NCBI RefSeq assembly: GCF_003226255.1
Contig: NZ_QJST01000004.1
Coordinates: 155,580 to 219,579, forward strand
Source: Idiomarina fontislapidosi
GTDB lineage: Bacteria; Pseudomonadota; Gammaproteobacteria; Enterobacterales; Alteromonadaceae
Direction: 5' to 3'
Length of the DNA: 64,000 nucleotides
A program made the position numbers and the translations under genes. Position 1 is the stretch's first letter, and each line of letters starts with the position of its first letter. Shown in pieces: positions 30,231-40,109 of the stretch. The notes beneath the pieces were generated by a model. The model had not been told where the DNA came from. It saw only the letters and a program-made list of their open reading frames with translations, and ran no database searches.

Positions 30231-30760
30231 CACCAATTGCCTCTAAACGCCGAGAAATCGATACGTTGCCCTTGGGGCGTATTGACTGTGACATCAATCC
30301 GTTTAAGCGTATTGCTTTGCACTTCAACGACTCGCACTCGCAAGCTGAACTGTCGATAATCATCAGTAAGGTTGTTGGCCAGCGTATCTGCTACTTCATC
30401 GCCCGCCAGCTCTAAGCAGTGATAGTCATCGACATCGTCAAAATCTGTGCGCGAAGGTTCCTCCCGATAACCTGTATTCGAGCAGTCGGCAGGTATAGCA
30501 GTACAGCTGGGGCCACCGGTCTCGCCACACCGCGCTTCGCCCACTGCGCTAGAGCCGTTTTCATCGAATCGGCGCGAGAGAATTTCGTTAATTAAGCTGT
30601 GTCCAAGCTCGGCGGCGCGCACTTGCTGCCACGGGTCAACACTTTGTTTAAACAGTGGACCCATGCCCCCGGTGACCACCAAGGTGATAATACCGACAAC
30701 AATAATCCCGGCAATAATTTCAATCAGCGTGAAACCGCGTTGATACTTGCTAACAGCCAT
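30230..30760 (-). CDS. mshD: MSHA minor pilin MshD
   Basis: A 176-residue prepilin from ATG 30760 (MAVSKYQRGFTLIEIIAGII) with the leader ending in Gly and Glu5 kept. AAGG nine bases upstream and an 11-base overlap with mshC support this start over the longer frame to 30805. A cysteine group in the middle (ARCGETGGPSC) may be disulfide-bonded in the periplasm. Confidence 0.86.
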   Translation of the reverse strand: MAVSKYQRGFTLIEIIAGIIVVGIITLVVTGGMGPLFKQSVDPWQQVRAAELGHSLINEILSRRFDENGSSAVGEARCGETGGPSCTAIPADCSNTGYREEPSRTDFDDVDDYHCLELAGDEVADTLANNLTDDYRQFSLRVRVVEVQSNTLKRIDVTVNTPQGQRIDFSAFRGNW

Positions 30761-31253
30761 AAATATAACCTTCGCGGTTGATACAGACTGACTGACTTGC
30801 ACCACGGGTTTCCGTAAACGTTAATCGGCATGGTTGCGCGCCGCTGCAAACGAGACCTGAAGCGTCTCGCGGACGTCCCAGTGAATCGAACTCAAGTTCA
30901 TTTGGCGGACCCGCAGTAACACCAGCACTGTTTGTGATGGTTAATGTAATGCCTTGAAAGTCCGTGATTTGGTTAAATGAATCTGCATTCGTCACGAATG
31001 AAGAGGCTGAGCTGCCACAATGAGTGGTCGTCGCTCGACCCAACGCGTTGGTTTGCAATACCACCGCAGTACACGTCAACGGGGTGTTTTGCATGGCATT
31101 GAGTTGTGTATTGCGCAGAATAGAGAGCGTGCGCTCGCGTAATACTAAACTTTCGGTACCGCCAGAGCCAATAAATAAAGGCGCCGCGCCAACCGCGAGA
31201 ATAGCCACCACTACTAAAACAATGATCAGTTCTACTAGGGTGAAGCCTTTCAT
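30750..31253 (-). CDS. mshC: MSHA minor pilin MshC
   Basis: A 167-residue prepilin from ATG 31253, with a very short leader (MKG) before FTLVELIIVLVVVA; Glu5 is kept. AAGG nine bases upstream supports the start; the longer frame to 31307 is rejected. Two C-terminal cysteine pairs resemble those of other minor pilins. It overlaps mshD by 11 bases. Confidence 0.86.
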   Translation of the reverse strand: MKGFTLVELIIVLVVVAILAVGAAPLFIGSGGTESLVLRERTLSILRNTQLNAMQNTPLTCTAVVLQTNALGRATTTHCGSSASSFVTNADSFNQITDFQGITLTITNSAGVTAGPPNELEFDSLGRPRDASGLVCSGAQPCRLTFTETRGASQSVCINREGYIYGC

Positions 31254-31322
31254 AGGAGAGACCTTAGATATTCGGCCCGCCGAGACGGCGAGCCGAGATT
31301 CGACCATTAAGCAATGGTTGGA

Positions 31323-31850
31323 TTAGTTGCCGCAGCCCGATGTTTCTGCTGTAACTACTGGGGCGGCATCGGCACTTGAGGTCTCAGAATAGACAGCATA
31401 GCAATTGCCGCTTGTATAGTCACTTTCTGCAAGCGGATCACCTGATGTTGCAGGCTGGGTATAACCTTCAGGAGAGACATAATATTTGTTTGCTGCACCT
31501 GAAGTACCCGAGACCGCTAAAATGTCCCAATCCTGTGAGTCAAGATTACTAGCTTTCCCGATACCGTCGTCTGTTGCTGCTGGATAACCATAAACCAACG
31601 CAATATCGTCATCTGTTGAAGTCGTGTCTTCGTTAAGCGTATCTGAGTCGCCCAACTTACCCTCAATCGCTGCTTTCGCGTAAACCGTTTGGTAAGCACC
31701 TTGGATATTACCCTTCAAGCCTTTAACCGCAGACTCACGAGCATCGCCCGAAAAGTTAAAGAACTGAGGGGCTGCTGTCACGGCAAGGATACCGAGTACA
31801 ACAATAACAATAATAAGCTCGATGAGCGTAAAACCTTTTTGATTGCGCAT
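31323..31850 (-). CDS. mshA: MSHA major pilin MshA
   Basis: The main structural pilin, 175 residues. The leader is MRNQKG and the mature part starts FTLIELIIVIVVLG with Glu5. A C-terminal disulfide loop is formed by the two cysteines of the last 30 residues (NCYAVY ... GCGN). The assignment as MshA rather than MshB rests on order (B precedes A) and on its typical central AVKGLKGNIQGAYQT segment. A GGAGA ribosome-binding site precedes the start. The abundant product would usually have its own promoter in the mshB-mshA gap or upstream of mshB; none is clear. Confidence 0.9.
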   Translation of the reverse strand: MRNQKGFTLIELIIVIVVLGILAVTAAPQFFNFSGDARESAVKGLKGNIQGAYQTVYAKAAIEGKLGDSDTLNEDTTSTDDDIALVYGYPAATDDGIGKASNLDSQDWDILAVSGTSGAANKYYVSPEGYTQPATSGDPLAESDYTSGNCYAVYSETSSADAAPVVTAETSGCGN

Positions 31851-31892
31851 GATTACATTCTCCGTTGAAATAAAATAGATGTTGGTGCCATG

Positions 31893-32510
31893 TTAGTTAT
31901 TGTTGCTAAACACGTTTACACCGCCATTCCTTGGGTTGTAGACAAACGAGTTACCGACTGTCTGAAAGTCATTACCCGAAGGCAAAGGACTAATTCCTTT
32001 AATGGTGTTTACCAAATAATAAACACACACTTGATTTGTACCCTGACCTTGGGCAGGGGTCGTGCTTGGGTCATCAGTCGCATAAGTATAATAACGATAC
32101 TCGTCTATCGCGCCGTTATCACCTTCTGCCATGACTGTCGGCGACCCTTGCAAAATTGCTGTCATCACCGTGCGACAATCTTGGTTACTGAGAGTCACAT
32201 CCGTCGCAGTGTCATCATCGCCACTTACTGGGTAGCCGGTATCGCCATCGACGAACACTGGAACGCCATCCATTTGCAATTCTGCTCCAGCACCATCCGT
32301 GCCGCCTTTAGGTCGTCCGCGTAACTCCCACTCGCCACGCACGATACCCACTGCACTCGCAAAACCACCGGCAACACCTTCAATAGCTGAATCCTCTGCA
32401 TCGGCAGTCACGTCAGTGAAGCGCGGTAAAGCAGAGGCTGCTAATAAACCCAGAATCACCACCACGATGATCAACTCAATGATTGTGAAGCCTTGTTGCC
32501 GTTTATTCAT
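31893..32510 (-). CDS. mshB: MSHA pilin-like protein MshB
   Basis: A 205-residue prepilin-like protein. The leader MNKRQQG is followed by FTIIELIIVVVILG with Glu5. Two cysteines (DCRTV and VCVYYL) are likely disulfide-linked. It has AAAGGA eight bases before its ATG. It lies directly upstream of mshA, 42 bases apart, and downstream of mshF in the standard order. Confidence 0.88.
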   Translation of the reverse strand: MNKRQQGFTIIELIIVVVILGLLAASALPRFTDVTADAEDSAIEGVAGGFASAVGIVRGEWELRGRPKGGTDGAGAELQMDGVPVFVDGDTGYPVSGDDDTATDVTLSNQDCRTVMTAILQGSPTVMAEGDNGAIDEYRYYTYATDDPSTTPAQGQGTNQVCVYYLVNTIKGISPLPSGNDFQTVGNSFVYNPRNGGVNVFSNNN

Positions 32511-32563
32511 AGTCAGCGTCCTTTATTATTTCTTAATATATTGTATAACGACATTTTTACAAT

Positions 32564-33019
32564 TCATAGGTTGAAACCAGCATTTTTTGAGCTAATTTGA
32601 CCTGTTTCAGCGTTGTATTCTTGCCATAATTTTTGCTCAATTCTAAATAAACACCGTTGCCCGTCCACCTCGCCATTTAATTGACTGGGTACGTCCGCAA
32701 GCCGTTGCCAAAGTGTCACACATCCTTGCTCAACGGCGGGCCATCCACGGCGGTTCATTTGGATGCGTTCGGTGGTATCACTTATGTTAAGGGTTACTTG
32801 TTTAGGTTTACCCTGACGAATCCATTCAGCGCGAGCGAGCAATACAGCATCATTAAAACGTTTCAATTCAACGTCTCGCTGTGTGGTCTGCCAGCCCCCT
32901 GGTTGTGGTGTAAACCACAGCCACAAAGCGACGCCGGAAAGCACTAACACACTTAAAACCACTAACACATTTTGTAGCAGACTGCGAAAACTCTGTTCAC
33001 TTTGCGCCTGGTTTTTCAT
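32564..33019 (-). CDS. mshF: MSHA biogenesis protein MshF
   Basis: A 151-residue membrane-anchored protein of unknown detail in the msh operon. One N-terminal membrane helix (about residues 18-38, LLQNVLVVLSVLVLSGVALW) is followed by a periplasmic domain with two cysteines. The start at ATG 33019 shares one base with the mshG stop (TAATG); the frame is open to 33052. It is identified by position between mshG and mshB and by general size. Confidence 0.8.
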   Translation of the reverse strand: MKNQAQSEQSFRSLLQNVLVVLSVLVLSGVALWLWFTPQPGGWQTTQRDVELKRFNDAVLLARAEWIRQGKPKQVTLNISDTTERIQMNRRGWPAVEQGCVTLWQRLADVPSQLNGEVDGQRCLFRIEQKLWQEYNAETGQISSKNAGFNL

Positions 33020-34269
33020 TATCGCCCCTGATAGGCATTCATCATATCCCACATTGGGGTAAAGATACCCAGTGCTAAAATCAGCACTAATATCGCAACA
33101 AAACCAATCATGACAGGCTCAATACGTGCAGTCAGTGTTTTCAGATCGTAGTCGGTTTCTCGTTCATAATAATCAGCCACTTCTTTGAGCAATGTGTCGC
33201 TTCGCCCGGTTTCCTCACCGACCACAATCATTTGCAACACTAACGGCGTAAACAGCTTTGATTGGCGCGCCGCTCGCGAGAGGTTTTCACCGCGTTCAAT
33301 GGTACGACGGATATCTAAAATTTTACTTTCCATGTACGCATTATCGACCGCTTCTGCAACCAGAGATAACGCCTGCGTCAAGGGTACACCCGCCGACAGC
33401 ATCACCGAAAAGCTGCGGGCGAAACGAGACAAAATTGAGCGCTCTAAAATGGATCCAATAATCGGCATACGCAGTTTCCAGCGGTCCCAAAGAAGTCGTC
33501 CGCTCGCACTATTCACGTAAGCACGGATGGCAAAAAAGGCGCCCACCATCGCCAATAACATCAGAGGCCAATAGGCAACAAAGAATTCTGAGGTTCCGAG
33601 TAGCGCACGCGTTGCCCACGGCAGTTCGACATTAAAGCGGCTGAACATGTTAGCAAACGTCGGAATAACAAAAATATTCAATACAAATAATGCCACGACT
33701 AGCGCAATCATCACAAAGGTTGGGTAGCGCGTCGCCGCCTTAATACGCTTACGGGTATCCTGCTCTTTTTCTAAGTAAAGCGCGAGCTGTTCAAATGACT
33801 CTTCCAACTGACCGGTATTCTCGCCGACGTGCACAATGGATACAATTAAGCGGGAAAACACCTTGGGGTGCTGGGACATACCGGATGACAATGTACGTCC
33901 ACGCTCAAGCTGACTATGAACATCGCGTAATGCACGTTCTAAGCGCTTATTCTGTGTGGTATCCGCAAGCCCCTCAATTGCCCGTAAAATGGGAATACCT
34001 GCATTCGTCAGCGAATACATCTGGCGGCAGAATATAATCAACTGGTCGAGTTCGACGTTTGGTTCAGCTATCGCTTTAAGTTGCTGCCAAACCGAAGCGT
34101 TCGCTTTACTGCCTTTAGACTCGCTCGCTTTACCCTTGCTCGGCGCTACATCAACAGGAATCAAGCCACGCTGCATTAAAGCTTGGGCAGCCGATTTAGC
34201 ATCATTCGCCTCGACTTTGCCTCGCTGCATGCTGCCTGATTTATCACGTGCCTTGTAGCTAAACTGCAT
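33019..34269 (-). CDS. mshG: MSHA platform protein MshG
   Basis: A 416-residue GspF/PilC-type polytopic inner-membrane platform protein. Two T2SSF domains are seen (about 70-195 and 275-400), each with a membrane helix pair. It couples the ATPase MshE to pilus assembly. The N-terminal MQFSYKARDKSGSMQRGKVE segment is typical. It starts two bases after the mshE stop. Confidence 0.93.
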   Translation of the reverse strand: MQFSYKARDKSGSMQRGKVEANDAKSAAQALMQRGLIPVDVAPSKGKASESKGSKANASVWQQLKAIAEPNVELDQLIIFCRQMYSLTNAGIPILRAIEGLADTTQNKRLERALRDVHSQLERGRTLSSGMSQHPKVFSRLIVSIVHVGENTGQLEESFEQLALYLEKEQDTRKRIKAATRYPTFVMIALVVALFVLNIFVIPTFANMFSRFNVELPWATRALLGTSEFFVAYWPLMLLAMVGAFFAIRAYVNSASGRLLWDRWKLRMPIIGSILERSILSRFARSFSVMLSAGVPLTQALSLVAEAVDNAYMESKILDIRRTIERGENLSRAARQSKLFTPLVLQMIVVGEETGRSDTLLKEVADYYERETDYDLKTLTARIEPVMIGFVAILVLILALGIFTPMWDMMNAYQGR

Positions 34270-34271
34270 AG

Positions 34272-36035
34272 TTAATCAGTATCCTCGTCGCCCTGTGCAA
34301 GTTCACTGATATTCGTCGCCGCTACGTTTTCTTCGACGCTCTCAGCTAAGAACAACACTTCATTTATACTGGTAATACCTTGCTTGGCAAAATCCAACGC
34401 AACATTTGCCATCGAGCGATAGCCTTTAGCTTTCTTCGCTGCCTCTGCAAAGCGTTGTGTGTCCTGCTGTCGCAGAGCATCCATCATGGCACCGTTCATT
34501 TCTAACAGCTCAAACACACCGATACGACCCCGGTAGCCAGTATGATTACAGTTTTGGCAACCTGCGCCTTTCTTAAAGGTGCTATCGCAACTACCTTTTT
34601 CTAAATGCTCAAGTATCGCGCGTTGCGCTTCATCTGGCGCATCATCTTGCGCGCACCGCTCACATACTCGGCGTACAAGCCGTTGCGCGATCACGCCTCG
34701 TAATGCCGCAGCAACCAAGTACGAAGGTGCACCCATGTCAATTAAGCGCATAGCACTGGTAATTGCATCGTTGGTGTGCAAGGTTGATAGCACCATGTGA
34801 CCCGTAATTGCACCACGCAATCCAATTTCAACAGTCTCATGATCACGCATCTCACCCACCATGATAATGTCAGGGTCCTGCCGTAGAGTTGTGCGCAGCA
34901 CGCGAGCAAAATCGAGCCCTATTTTATTACTGACTTGAACTTGAGAAATACGAGGTAAGCGATACTCTACGGGATCTTCTACTGTGATGACCTTTTTCTC
35001 TTCGGTATTAAGTTCACTGAGCGCGCCATACAAGGTGGTGGTTTTACCCGAGCCGGTGGGGCCGGTGACTAACAACATACCATGCGGGCGATGGATCAAA
35101 TGACGCACGCGCTTCAAGATATCGGGCGGCATACCCACTTGATCTAATGACAAAATGCCACTGGATTGGTCCAGTAAACGCATGACGCACGCTTCGCCAT
35201 ACTGGACGGGCATCGTTGAGACCCGTACGTCAATACTGTGTTTTTTAACCTTAATATTGAAGCGACCGTCCTGAGGTAGTCGGCGCTCAGAGATATCCAA
35301 GCCTGCCATGAGTTTCAAGCGCAACACGAGTGCGTTGGCAATGTTGGTCTCATCAAGAATATTTTCTTGTAGTACGCCATCGACCCGCTGACGAATCCGC
35401 AGCATATTTTGGTCTGGCTCAATATGAATATCCGAGGCACGAACCTGCACTGCATCTTCGAAAATCGACTTAAGCAGTTTAGCAACGGTCGCATCATCAT
35501 CGTCATCATCTAGGCTGTCGGCACCTAAGGTGAAGTCCTCGGTTTCCTCATACTCAGTTTGTAACTGACTGGCAAAGGTCTCGATTTCTTTTGTGCGCCG
35601 ATACAAACTATCAAACGCCGACAGCAGTTCGCCCTCAGACACCACAGCCAAATTAACCTCACGGGGTGCAAGGTGCTGCGTAACTGCATCAACTGCAGCT
35701 AAATCGGCTGGGTCACTCATTCCGACCAACGCAGTCTCATCGTCAGCTTCAATGACTAAAGCGCGATAACGACGTGCTTGCACCTCTGGCAATCGCTCGA
35801 CATCTTTGGGGTTAATCTTACGATCCGCGACACTGACTCGTTCTAGCTTTAGTTGCTGGGCGAGAAAATCGAGCAGCTGTTCTTCGGTAATGTAGTCGAG
35901 ATCAATCAGCGTAGCACCGAGCTTGCGGCCGCTGACTTGCTGCTCTTTTAGCGCACTTTCGAGTTGTTGTTCACTGATAACTTGCTCGTGTACGAGCAAA
36001 TCACCCAGTCGCATTTTAAGACGAGGTCGCTTCAT
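34272..36035 (-). CDS. mshE: MSHA pilus extension ATPase MshE
   Basis: Hexameric ATPase that extrudes the pilus. The N-terminus holds the two MshEN c-di-GMP-binding motifs seen as RLGDLLxxxxxxxxxxLxxxLxxQ at 9-32 and KLGATL...LLDFLAQQ at 38-61, so pilus extension here is probably c-di-GMP dependent. The ATPase domain has Walker A GPTGSGKT at 325-332, an Asp box, a Walker B region and a CxxC pair of cysteines (RRVCERCAQD, CQNCNHTG) that bind zinc. An acidic linker DSLDDDDDD precedes it. The start overlaps mshN by 20 bases. Confidence 0.96.
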   Translation of the reverse strand: MKRPRLKMRLGDLLVHEQVISEQQLESALKEQQVSGRKLGATLIDLDYITEEQLLDFLAQQLKLERVSVADRKINPKDVERLPEVQARRYRALVIEADDETALVGMSDPADLAAVDAVTQHLAPREVNLAVVSEGELLSAFDSLYRRTKEIETFASQLQTEYEETEDFTLGADSLDDDDDDATVAKLLKSIFEDAVQVRASDIHIEPDQNMLRIRQRVDGVLQENILDETNIANALVLRLKLMAGLDISERRLPQDGRFNIKVKKHSIDVRVSTMPVQYGEACVMRLLDQSSGILSLDQVGMPPDILKRVRHLIHRPHGMLLVTGPTGSGKTTTLYGALSELNTEEKKVITVEDPVEYRLPRISQVQVSNKIGLDFARVLRTTLRQDPDIIMVGEMRDHETVEIGLRGAITGHMVLSTLHTNDAITSAMRLIDMGAPSYLVAAALRGVIAQRLVRRVCERCAQDDAPDEAQRAILEHLEKGSCDSTFKKGAGCQNCNHTGYRGRIGVFELLEMNGAMMDALRQQDTQRFAEAAKKAKGYRSMANVALDFAKQGITSINEVLFLAESVEENVAATNISELAQGDEDTD

Positions 36036-37137
36036 CCTGCTCTACCAATAAGTTGAGTTGTTGCTCGATAAAGTCGAGTGTGGGTGCATGTTGAATCAGT
36101 GTTTTGGCACGCTTGAATGCATTCACAGCAGTATCGATTTCACCGAGTTGTTGTGATGCAATACCGTGACCTAGCCACCAACGCCCCTGAGTGGGCTGTG
36201 CTTGTGCCAACGCCTGATAGCTCTGAGCCATTGCCTTCCATTGGCTCAGCTGCTGCGCCAGCTGCGCTTTAAGCTGATAATACTCTAAATAAGCTTCAAC
36301 TTGTGGCTGTGCCTGTTGTAAAAGCGTCAGCGCCAATTGGGGTTGCTCACGCTTTTGCAGCATTTTGGCAGCCAACACACGCAACTCATGCGCTTTGGGG
36401 TTAAGCTCAAGGCCTTTGGTAAGTACTTGTAACGCATCCTGCCACTTATTTCGACCAAACTGCAGGGCTGCCAGCTGGCGACGTACTTCGATATGATTTG
36501 GATCGATCGTTAGCGCTTTTTGCCAGTGCACCGCAGATTCGCTCAGTAAGCCTTGCTCGGCGGCTTCCTGTGCGGCACTTATTTCGCGTGCAATTAATTC
36601 TTGTGGCGATAACTTGACTGCTTTTTTAACGAGCGTTGCTGCCTGTTTAGATGGCTCTTGCTGTTGAACTTGCTGTGCCTCTGTTGACTCTGGCGCTGCC
36701 GAGTGCTGCTGCGATGGCACAGGAACGGACACTAACGACAGCCTTTGCTGAGCTGGCTCTGTTTCATTAACATCATCTTGTCGACTACTCGACTGCTGGG
36801 TGTTCTCTGACAAGCGAGCCTCAGTATCGGGCTGAGTCTTGGTCGCAACTGGACGCGCAAAGTTGATATCTTGCGCAACTTGGCTCGGCGGTGTTGGCTC
36901 GGACGGCTTTACCGATTGCGGTTTAGCATCCATCGAGCGACTGTTGTCCGCCAAATACTCCCAACTGACATAGCTCGCAATCACCGCGATAACCGCCAAA
37001 ACTATCGCGGCAAGTGCGATGATCCAAGGCGTTCGCGAAGGCGGCCCCGCAACTGCCGAGCCACCACTGCGCTCGGCCTCGCCGGGCTTCTGCCCGCGCT
37101 TATCGAGATCCTTTAATACTTTATTCAATATGCTCAT
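36016..37137 (-). CDS. mshN: MSHA biogenesis protein MshN
   Basis: A 373-residue, single-pass protein: an N-terminal short cytoplasmic part, a membrane helix (about 40-60), a Pro/Ser/Gln-rich linker and tetratricopeptide-like helical repeats (about 185-370). It may scaffold the periplasmic part of the machine. The start at ATG 37137 (MSILNKVLKDLDKR) overlaps the mshM stop by ATGA; the frame is open to 37158. Confidence 0.88.
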   Translation of the reverse strand: MSILNKVLKDLDKRGQKPGEAERSGGSAVAGPPSRTPWIIALAAIVLAVIAVIASYVSWEYLADNSRSMDAKPQSVKPSEPTPPSQVAQDINFARPVATKTQPDTEARLSENTQQSSSRQDDVNETEPAQQRLSLVSVPVPSQQHSAAPESTEAQQVQQQEPSKQAATLVKKAVKLSPQELIAREISAAQEAAEQGLLSESAVHWQKALTIDPNHIEVRRQLAALQFGRNKWQDALQVLTKGLELNPKAHELRVLAAKMLQKREQPQLALTLLQQAQPQVEAYLEYYQLKAQLAQQLSQWKAMAQSYQALAQAQPTQGRWWLGHGIASQQLGEIDTAVNAFKRAKTLIQHAPTLDFIEQQLNLLVEQDEATSS

Positions 37138-38063
37138 GCAACAGGATTCCAAGGCCAAGCGGGATGTTCAAAGGTTAACCCTAGTAACGCTGAAGCGCCT
37201 ACTAGCAATAATAACAAAGTCCAAATCATCAACCTCACCACAGGTGAACGATAGCGCGTATCTGCAGTATCTTTCGTTGCTAGCTTTAAATCCTTGTGTG
37301 ACAAGCGCTTGCGCCCCTCACCGTAAGCGAGTAGCAGCATTTTATGAGCCAACACATTAACTAAGCGCGGAATACCTCGACTGCTTTCGTACAATGCTGA
37401 AACCAAACCCGCCGAAAAAATAGGCTCACCTTTATAACCTGCAATACGCATACGGTGGCCAATATACTGCGCGGTCTCTCGTGCATTCATTGCCGTCAGG
37501 CGATGTGAAAACGAGATGCGCTGCCGTAACTGTCTAAAGTTGTGTTGCCCTAATCGCTCATCCAACTCGGGTTGACCCACTAAAATGATATGCAGCAACT
37601 TGCGCGATTCAGTTTCTAAATTCGACAGTAATCGCAACGCCTCTAAACTTTCTTCAGGCAAAGCTTGCGCTTCATCAACAATCAGTACCACCGCGCGTCC
37701 AGCTTGGTTTATTTCTAACAAACGGCCTTGCAGTGCCCGAGCAAGTTGGTGTTCACTCTCGACTTCGGCGGTATCGACCCCTAATTCTTGTGCTACCGCA
37801 CGCCGAAGTTGATCAGGGCTGAGGTATGAGTCGGGTACATAAGCCGTGTAAAAGTAATCTGGAATTTCTTCCAGCAAGCGCCGGCACAACAAGGTTTTTC
37901 CGGTGCCTACTTCACCGGTCACCTTGATAAAGCCTTCGCCCGTATTCAATGCCGTTAACACCACCTTCGCAGCTTGATCATGACTTTTTAGCTCACAATA
38001 AAACTGCGTGTTAGGTGTAATAGTAAACGGTAATTGATTCAACCCGTAGTGATACAAATACAT
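37134..38063 (-). CDS. mshM: MSHA biogenesis ATPase MshM
   Basis: An ExeA-like AAA ATPase, 309 residues. Walker A GEVGTGKT is at 50-57 and Walker B VVLIVDEAQALP follows; the C-terminus holds one membrane helix (about 277-297). Related ExeA/GspA ATPases help secretin assembly, so a role near MshL is inferred. Stop overlaps the mshN start. Confidence 0.92.
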   Translation of the reverse strand: MYLYHYGLNQLPFTITPNTQFYCELKSHDQAAKVVLTALNTGEGFIKVTGEVGTGKTLLCRRLLEEIPDYFYTAYVPDSYLSPDQLRRAVAQELGVDTAEVESEHQLARALQGRLLEINQAGRAVVLIVDEAQALPEESLEALRLLSNLETESRKLLHIILVGQPELDERLGQHNFRQLRQRISFSHRLTAMNARETAQYIGHRMRIAGYKGEPIFSAGLVSALYESSRGIPRLVNVLAHKMLLLAYGEGRKRLSHKDLKLATKDTADTRYRSPVVRLMIWTLLLLLVGASALLGLTFEHPAWPWNPVA

Positions 38064-38076
38064 AACGATTCAACGT

Positions 38077-39759
38077 TTACTGGTCTTGAGCGATATCTGG
38101 AAACCATGTTTCCAGTAACTCACGCGAACGCTCCAGCTCTTTTTGCCAAGTGTCTGCACCGATAACCGTTGGCTTAATCAAAATGACCAACTCTTTTTTG
38201 GATGAATCATTACTTTTATTCTTAAATAGATTGCCAACGAGCGGCAAGTCTCCGAGTAACGGCACTTTCTCAACATTTTCAGAAGTGGAGTTCTGCATCA
38301 ATCCACCCAGTACCACAATTTCTCCACTTCGTGCTCGTACAATCGTATCCGACTCGCGAATATTGCTGCGCGCTAATGGCAAGCGAAGTGTCTCGTCGCC
38401 AATGGTAATGACTTTTTCTTGTTCGCTTGTCTCGACAACCGAGGGATGAACATGCAGGGTCACTTCACCGTCATCGCTTATTTGCGGGGTCACATCGAGT
38501 GAAATCCCCGAAAAGAACGGTGTTAAGTCGACATTCGAACTGGTTAGTGCATCCTGCGTAACGGTGGTATTGGTTTGCGACGTGACATCCGTTACGTAGT
38601 ACTCATCTTCACCAATCTTTATAACGGCTTTTTGATTATTCGATGCGGTTACTCGTGGGTTCGAGAGGACTTGCACGCTACCTTGTGTTTGTAATAACTC
38701 CAAGAACCCAGTAAAGCGCTCAGAGTTAAAAGTAAGTCCAAAGACTCCATCCGCTGTTGCCGATGCAATATCACTTGGTACTGAGCCATTAAAGCCAAAA
38801 TCAAAGCGACCGCTCATATTCAGCTCGTTCCAACGGATACCTTGTTGATACTGGTCGCCTAACGTCACTTCGACGATGCGCGCTTCGAGAATCACCTGAC
38901 GCTGCAGGCGTGATTGAAGATTCTCTAAAAACTGACCAACTGCACGGAGCTTTGACGGTTGTGCTGTCACGCTTACCAAGCCGGCTTGAGGCGAGAGTAC
39001 AACACTGCCATCACCACCGACGATGCCTGCGATCATCTCTTCTAAGCTCCCCCAAAGATCGGTCTCTGACTGGGTATTCACCGAAGCACCATTTGCACCA
39101 CCTGCACTCATACCACCGAAGTTTTGGTTTTGACCGCCGCCATTGAGCCCACCTAAACCGCCACTGTTGGACAGACCACTATTATTGTTACCGTTGCTAT
39201 TGCCGTAGCCACTGTTGTTATTGCGCTCTTGACTCACACCACCACTGGTAATCTGAGTTTGCGACAAACCAAAACGTTTTAGTGAAAGGTAATCAAGAGT
39301 GAAGGTTTGCGTACGCACACCCGCTGGATACACTTGGATCATGCGACCGTCACGACGAATTTCATAACCATAAATATCGCTGATTACGTCGAGCGTTTCC
39401 TCAATAGTCACATCTTTAAGGTCTAACGATATATCCCCATCGACATCGGGGTGAACGACAATGTTGTATGGCGTATCAACAGTCAAGCTGTAAAAAAATT
39501 GCTTAGCCGCAACACCGTCAGCTTGCAATACAAACCTAGGTTCGTCCCCAATCAGTTCGCTTACTCCCGACGAACTGCGTTCAGCAGACTGATTTAAAAA
39601 TGCTGCGACATCGTTTGGCAGGTTCGTTGCACGCTTTCCATTTGTCGGCACAGGGGTCTCTTGTTGCAAAGCCTCATAAGCCTCTTTGGGCTTGTCATCA
39701 GGCTGGTAGGCGCAGCTCGTTAGCAACACCGTCACAGCTGCTATCCAAAGCACTCTCAT
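38077..39759 (-). CDS. mshL: MSHA secretin MshL
   Basis: Outer-membrane secretin pore for the pilus, 560 residues. A lipoprotein signal with the lipobox LLTSC at 12-16 makes Cys16 the modified residue. A periplasmic N-domain region (about 70-140) and a Gly/Asn/Ser-rich low-complexity linker (about 185-225) precede the secretin beta-barrel (about 330-540), with VLGGLMQNSTSE and PLLGDLPLVGNLFK as typical secretin segments. The stop of mshK overlaps its start by one base. Confidence 0.95.
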   Translation of the reverse strand: MRVLWIAAVTVLLTSCAYQPDDKPKEAYEALQQETPVPTNGKRATNLPNDVAAFLNQSAERSSSGVSELIGDEPRFVLQADGVAAKQFFYSLTVDTPYNIVVHPDVDGDISLDLKDVTIEETLDVISDIYGYEIRRDGRMIQVYPAGVRTQTFTLDYLSLKRFGLSQTQITSGGVSQERNNNSGYGNSNGNNNSGLSNSGGLGGLNGGGQNQNFGGMSAGGANGASVNTQSETDLWGSLEEMIAGIVGGDGSVVLSPQAGLVSVTAQPSKLRAVGQFLENLQSRLQRQVILEARIVEVTLGDQYQQGIRWNELNMSGRFDFGFNGSVPSDIASATADGVFGLTFNSERFTGFLELLQTQGSVQVLSNPRVTASNNQKAVIKIGEDEYYVTDVTSQTNTTVTQDALTSSNVDLTPFFSGISLDVTPQISDDGEVTLHVHPSVVETSEQEKVITIGDETLRLPLARSNIRESDTIVRARSGEIVVLGGLMQNSTSENVEKVPLLGDLPLVGNLFKNKSNDSSKKELVILIKPTVIGADTWQKELERSRELLETWFPDIAQDQ

Positions 39760-40109
39760 TATTGATCTCCCTGAGATTCATTATTCTTTATATGCAACGG
39801 CTGAAAAAGCTTAAGCAAGCGCTGTTGTTGGTTGTTCTGCAAAACAACTTGATTGGAGCGAATCGCTCTAACCGTAAAGCCCGCAATGCTATCACCCTCT
39901 TTCAACCATTGATTGTTGATTAACGCACGCTGTGACTCGGATGATACAACCAGCTGCGTGAGTACTAAATTTAGCTCTTGATTGGTCTCAGAACGTGAGC
40001 CTGCTCGCCAACCATCAGGACGAGTAGGATCCTGCGCATGAACGTGTAAGGAGCACATCAGAGCCGCAAAAATGCACAAATGAGCCAACCGACCAAAACT
40101 AATTTGCAC
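39759..40109 (-). CDS. mshK: MSHA biogenesis protein MshK
   Basis: A 116-residue periplasmic protein with a signal peptide ending at HVHAQ. The body carries the PilP/GspC-like segment DPTRPDGW and a GDSIAGFTVRAIRSNQVVLQ motif. Members of this group bridge the inner-membrane assembly and the secretin. It overlaps mshJ by 11 bases. Confidence 0.88.
   Translation of the reverse strand: MQISFGRLAHLCIFAALMCSLHVHAQDPTRPDGWRAGSRSETNQELNLVLTQLVVSSESQRALINNQWLKEGDSIAGFTVRAIRSNQVVLQNNQQQRLLKLFQPLHIKNNESQGDQ

Noticed and set aside
39120..39240. Gly/Asn/Ser-rich stretch in mshL as a frameshift sign
   Set aside because: The reading frame is intact through the linker and the secretin domain continues normally; such linkers occur in secretins.
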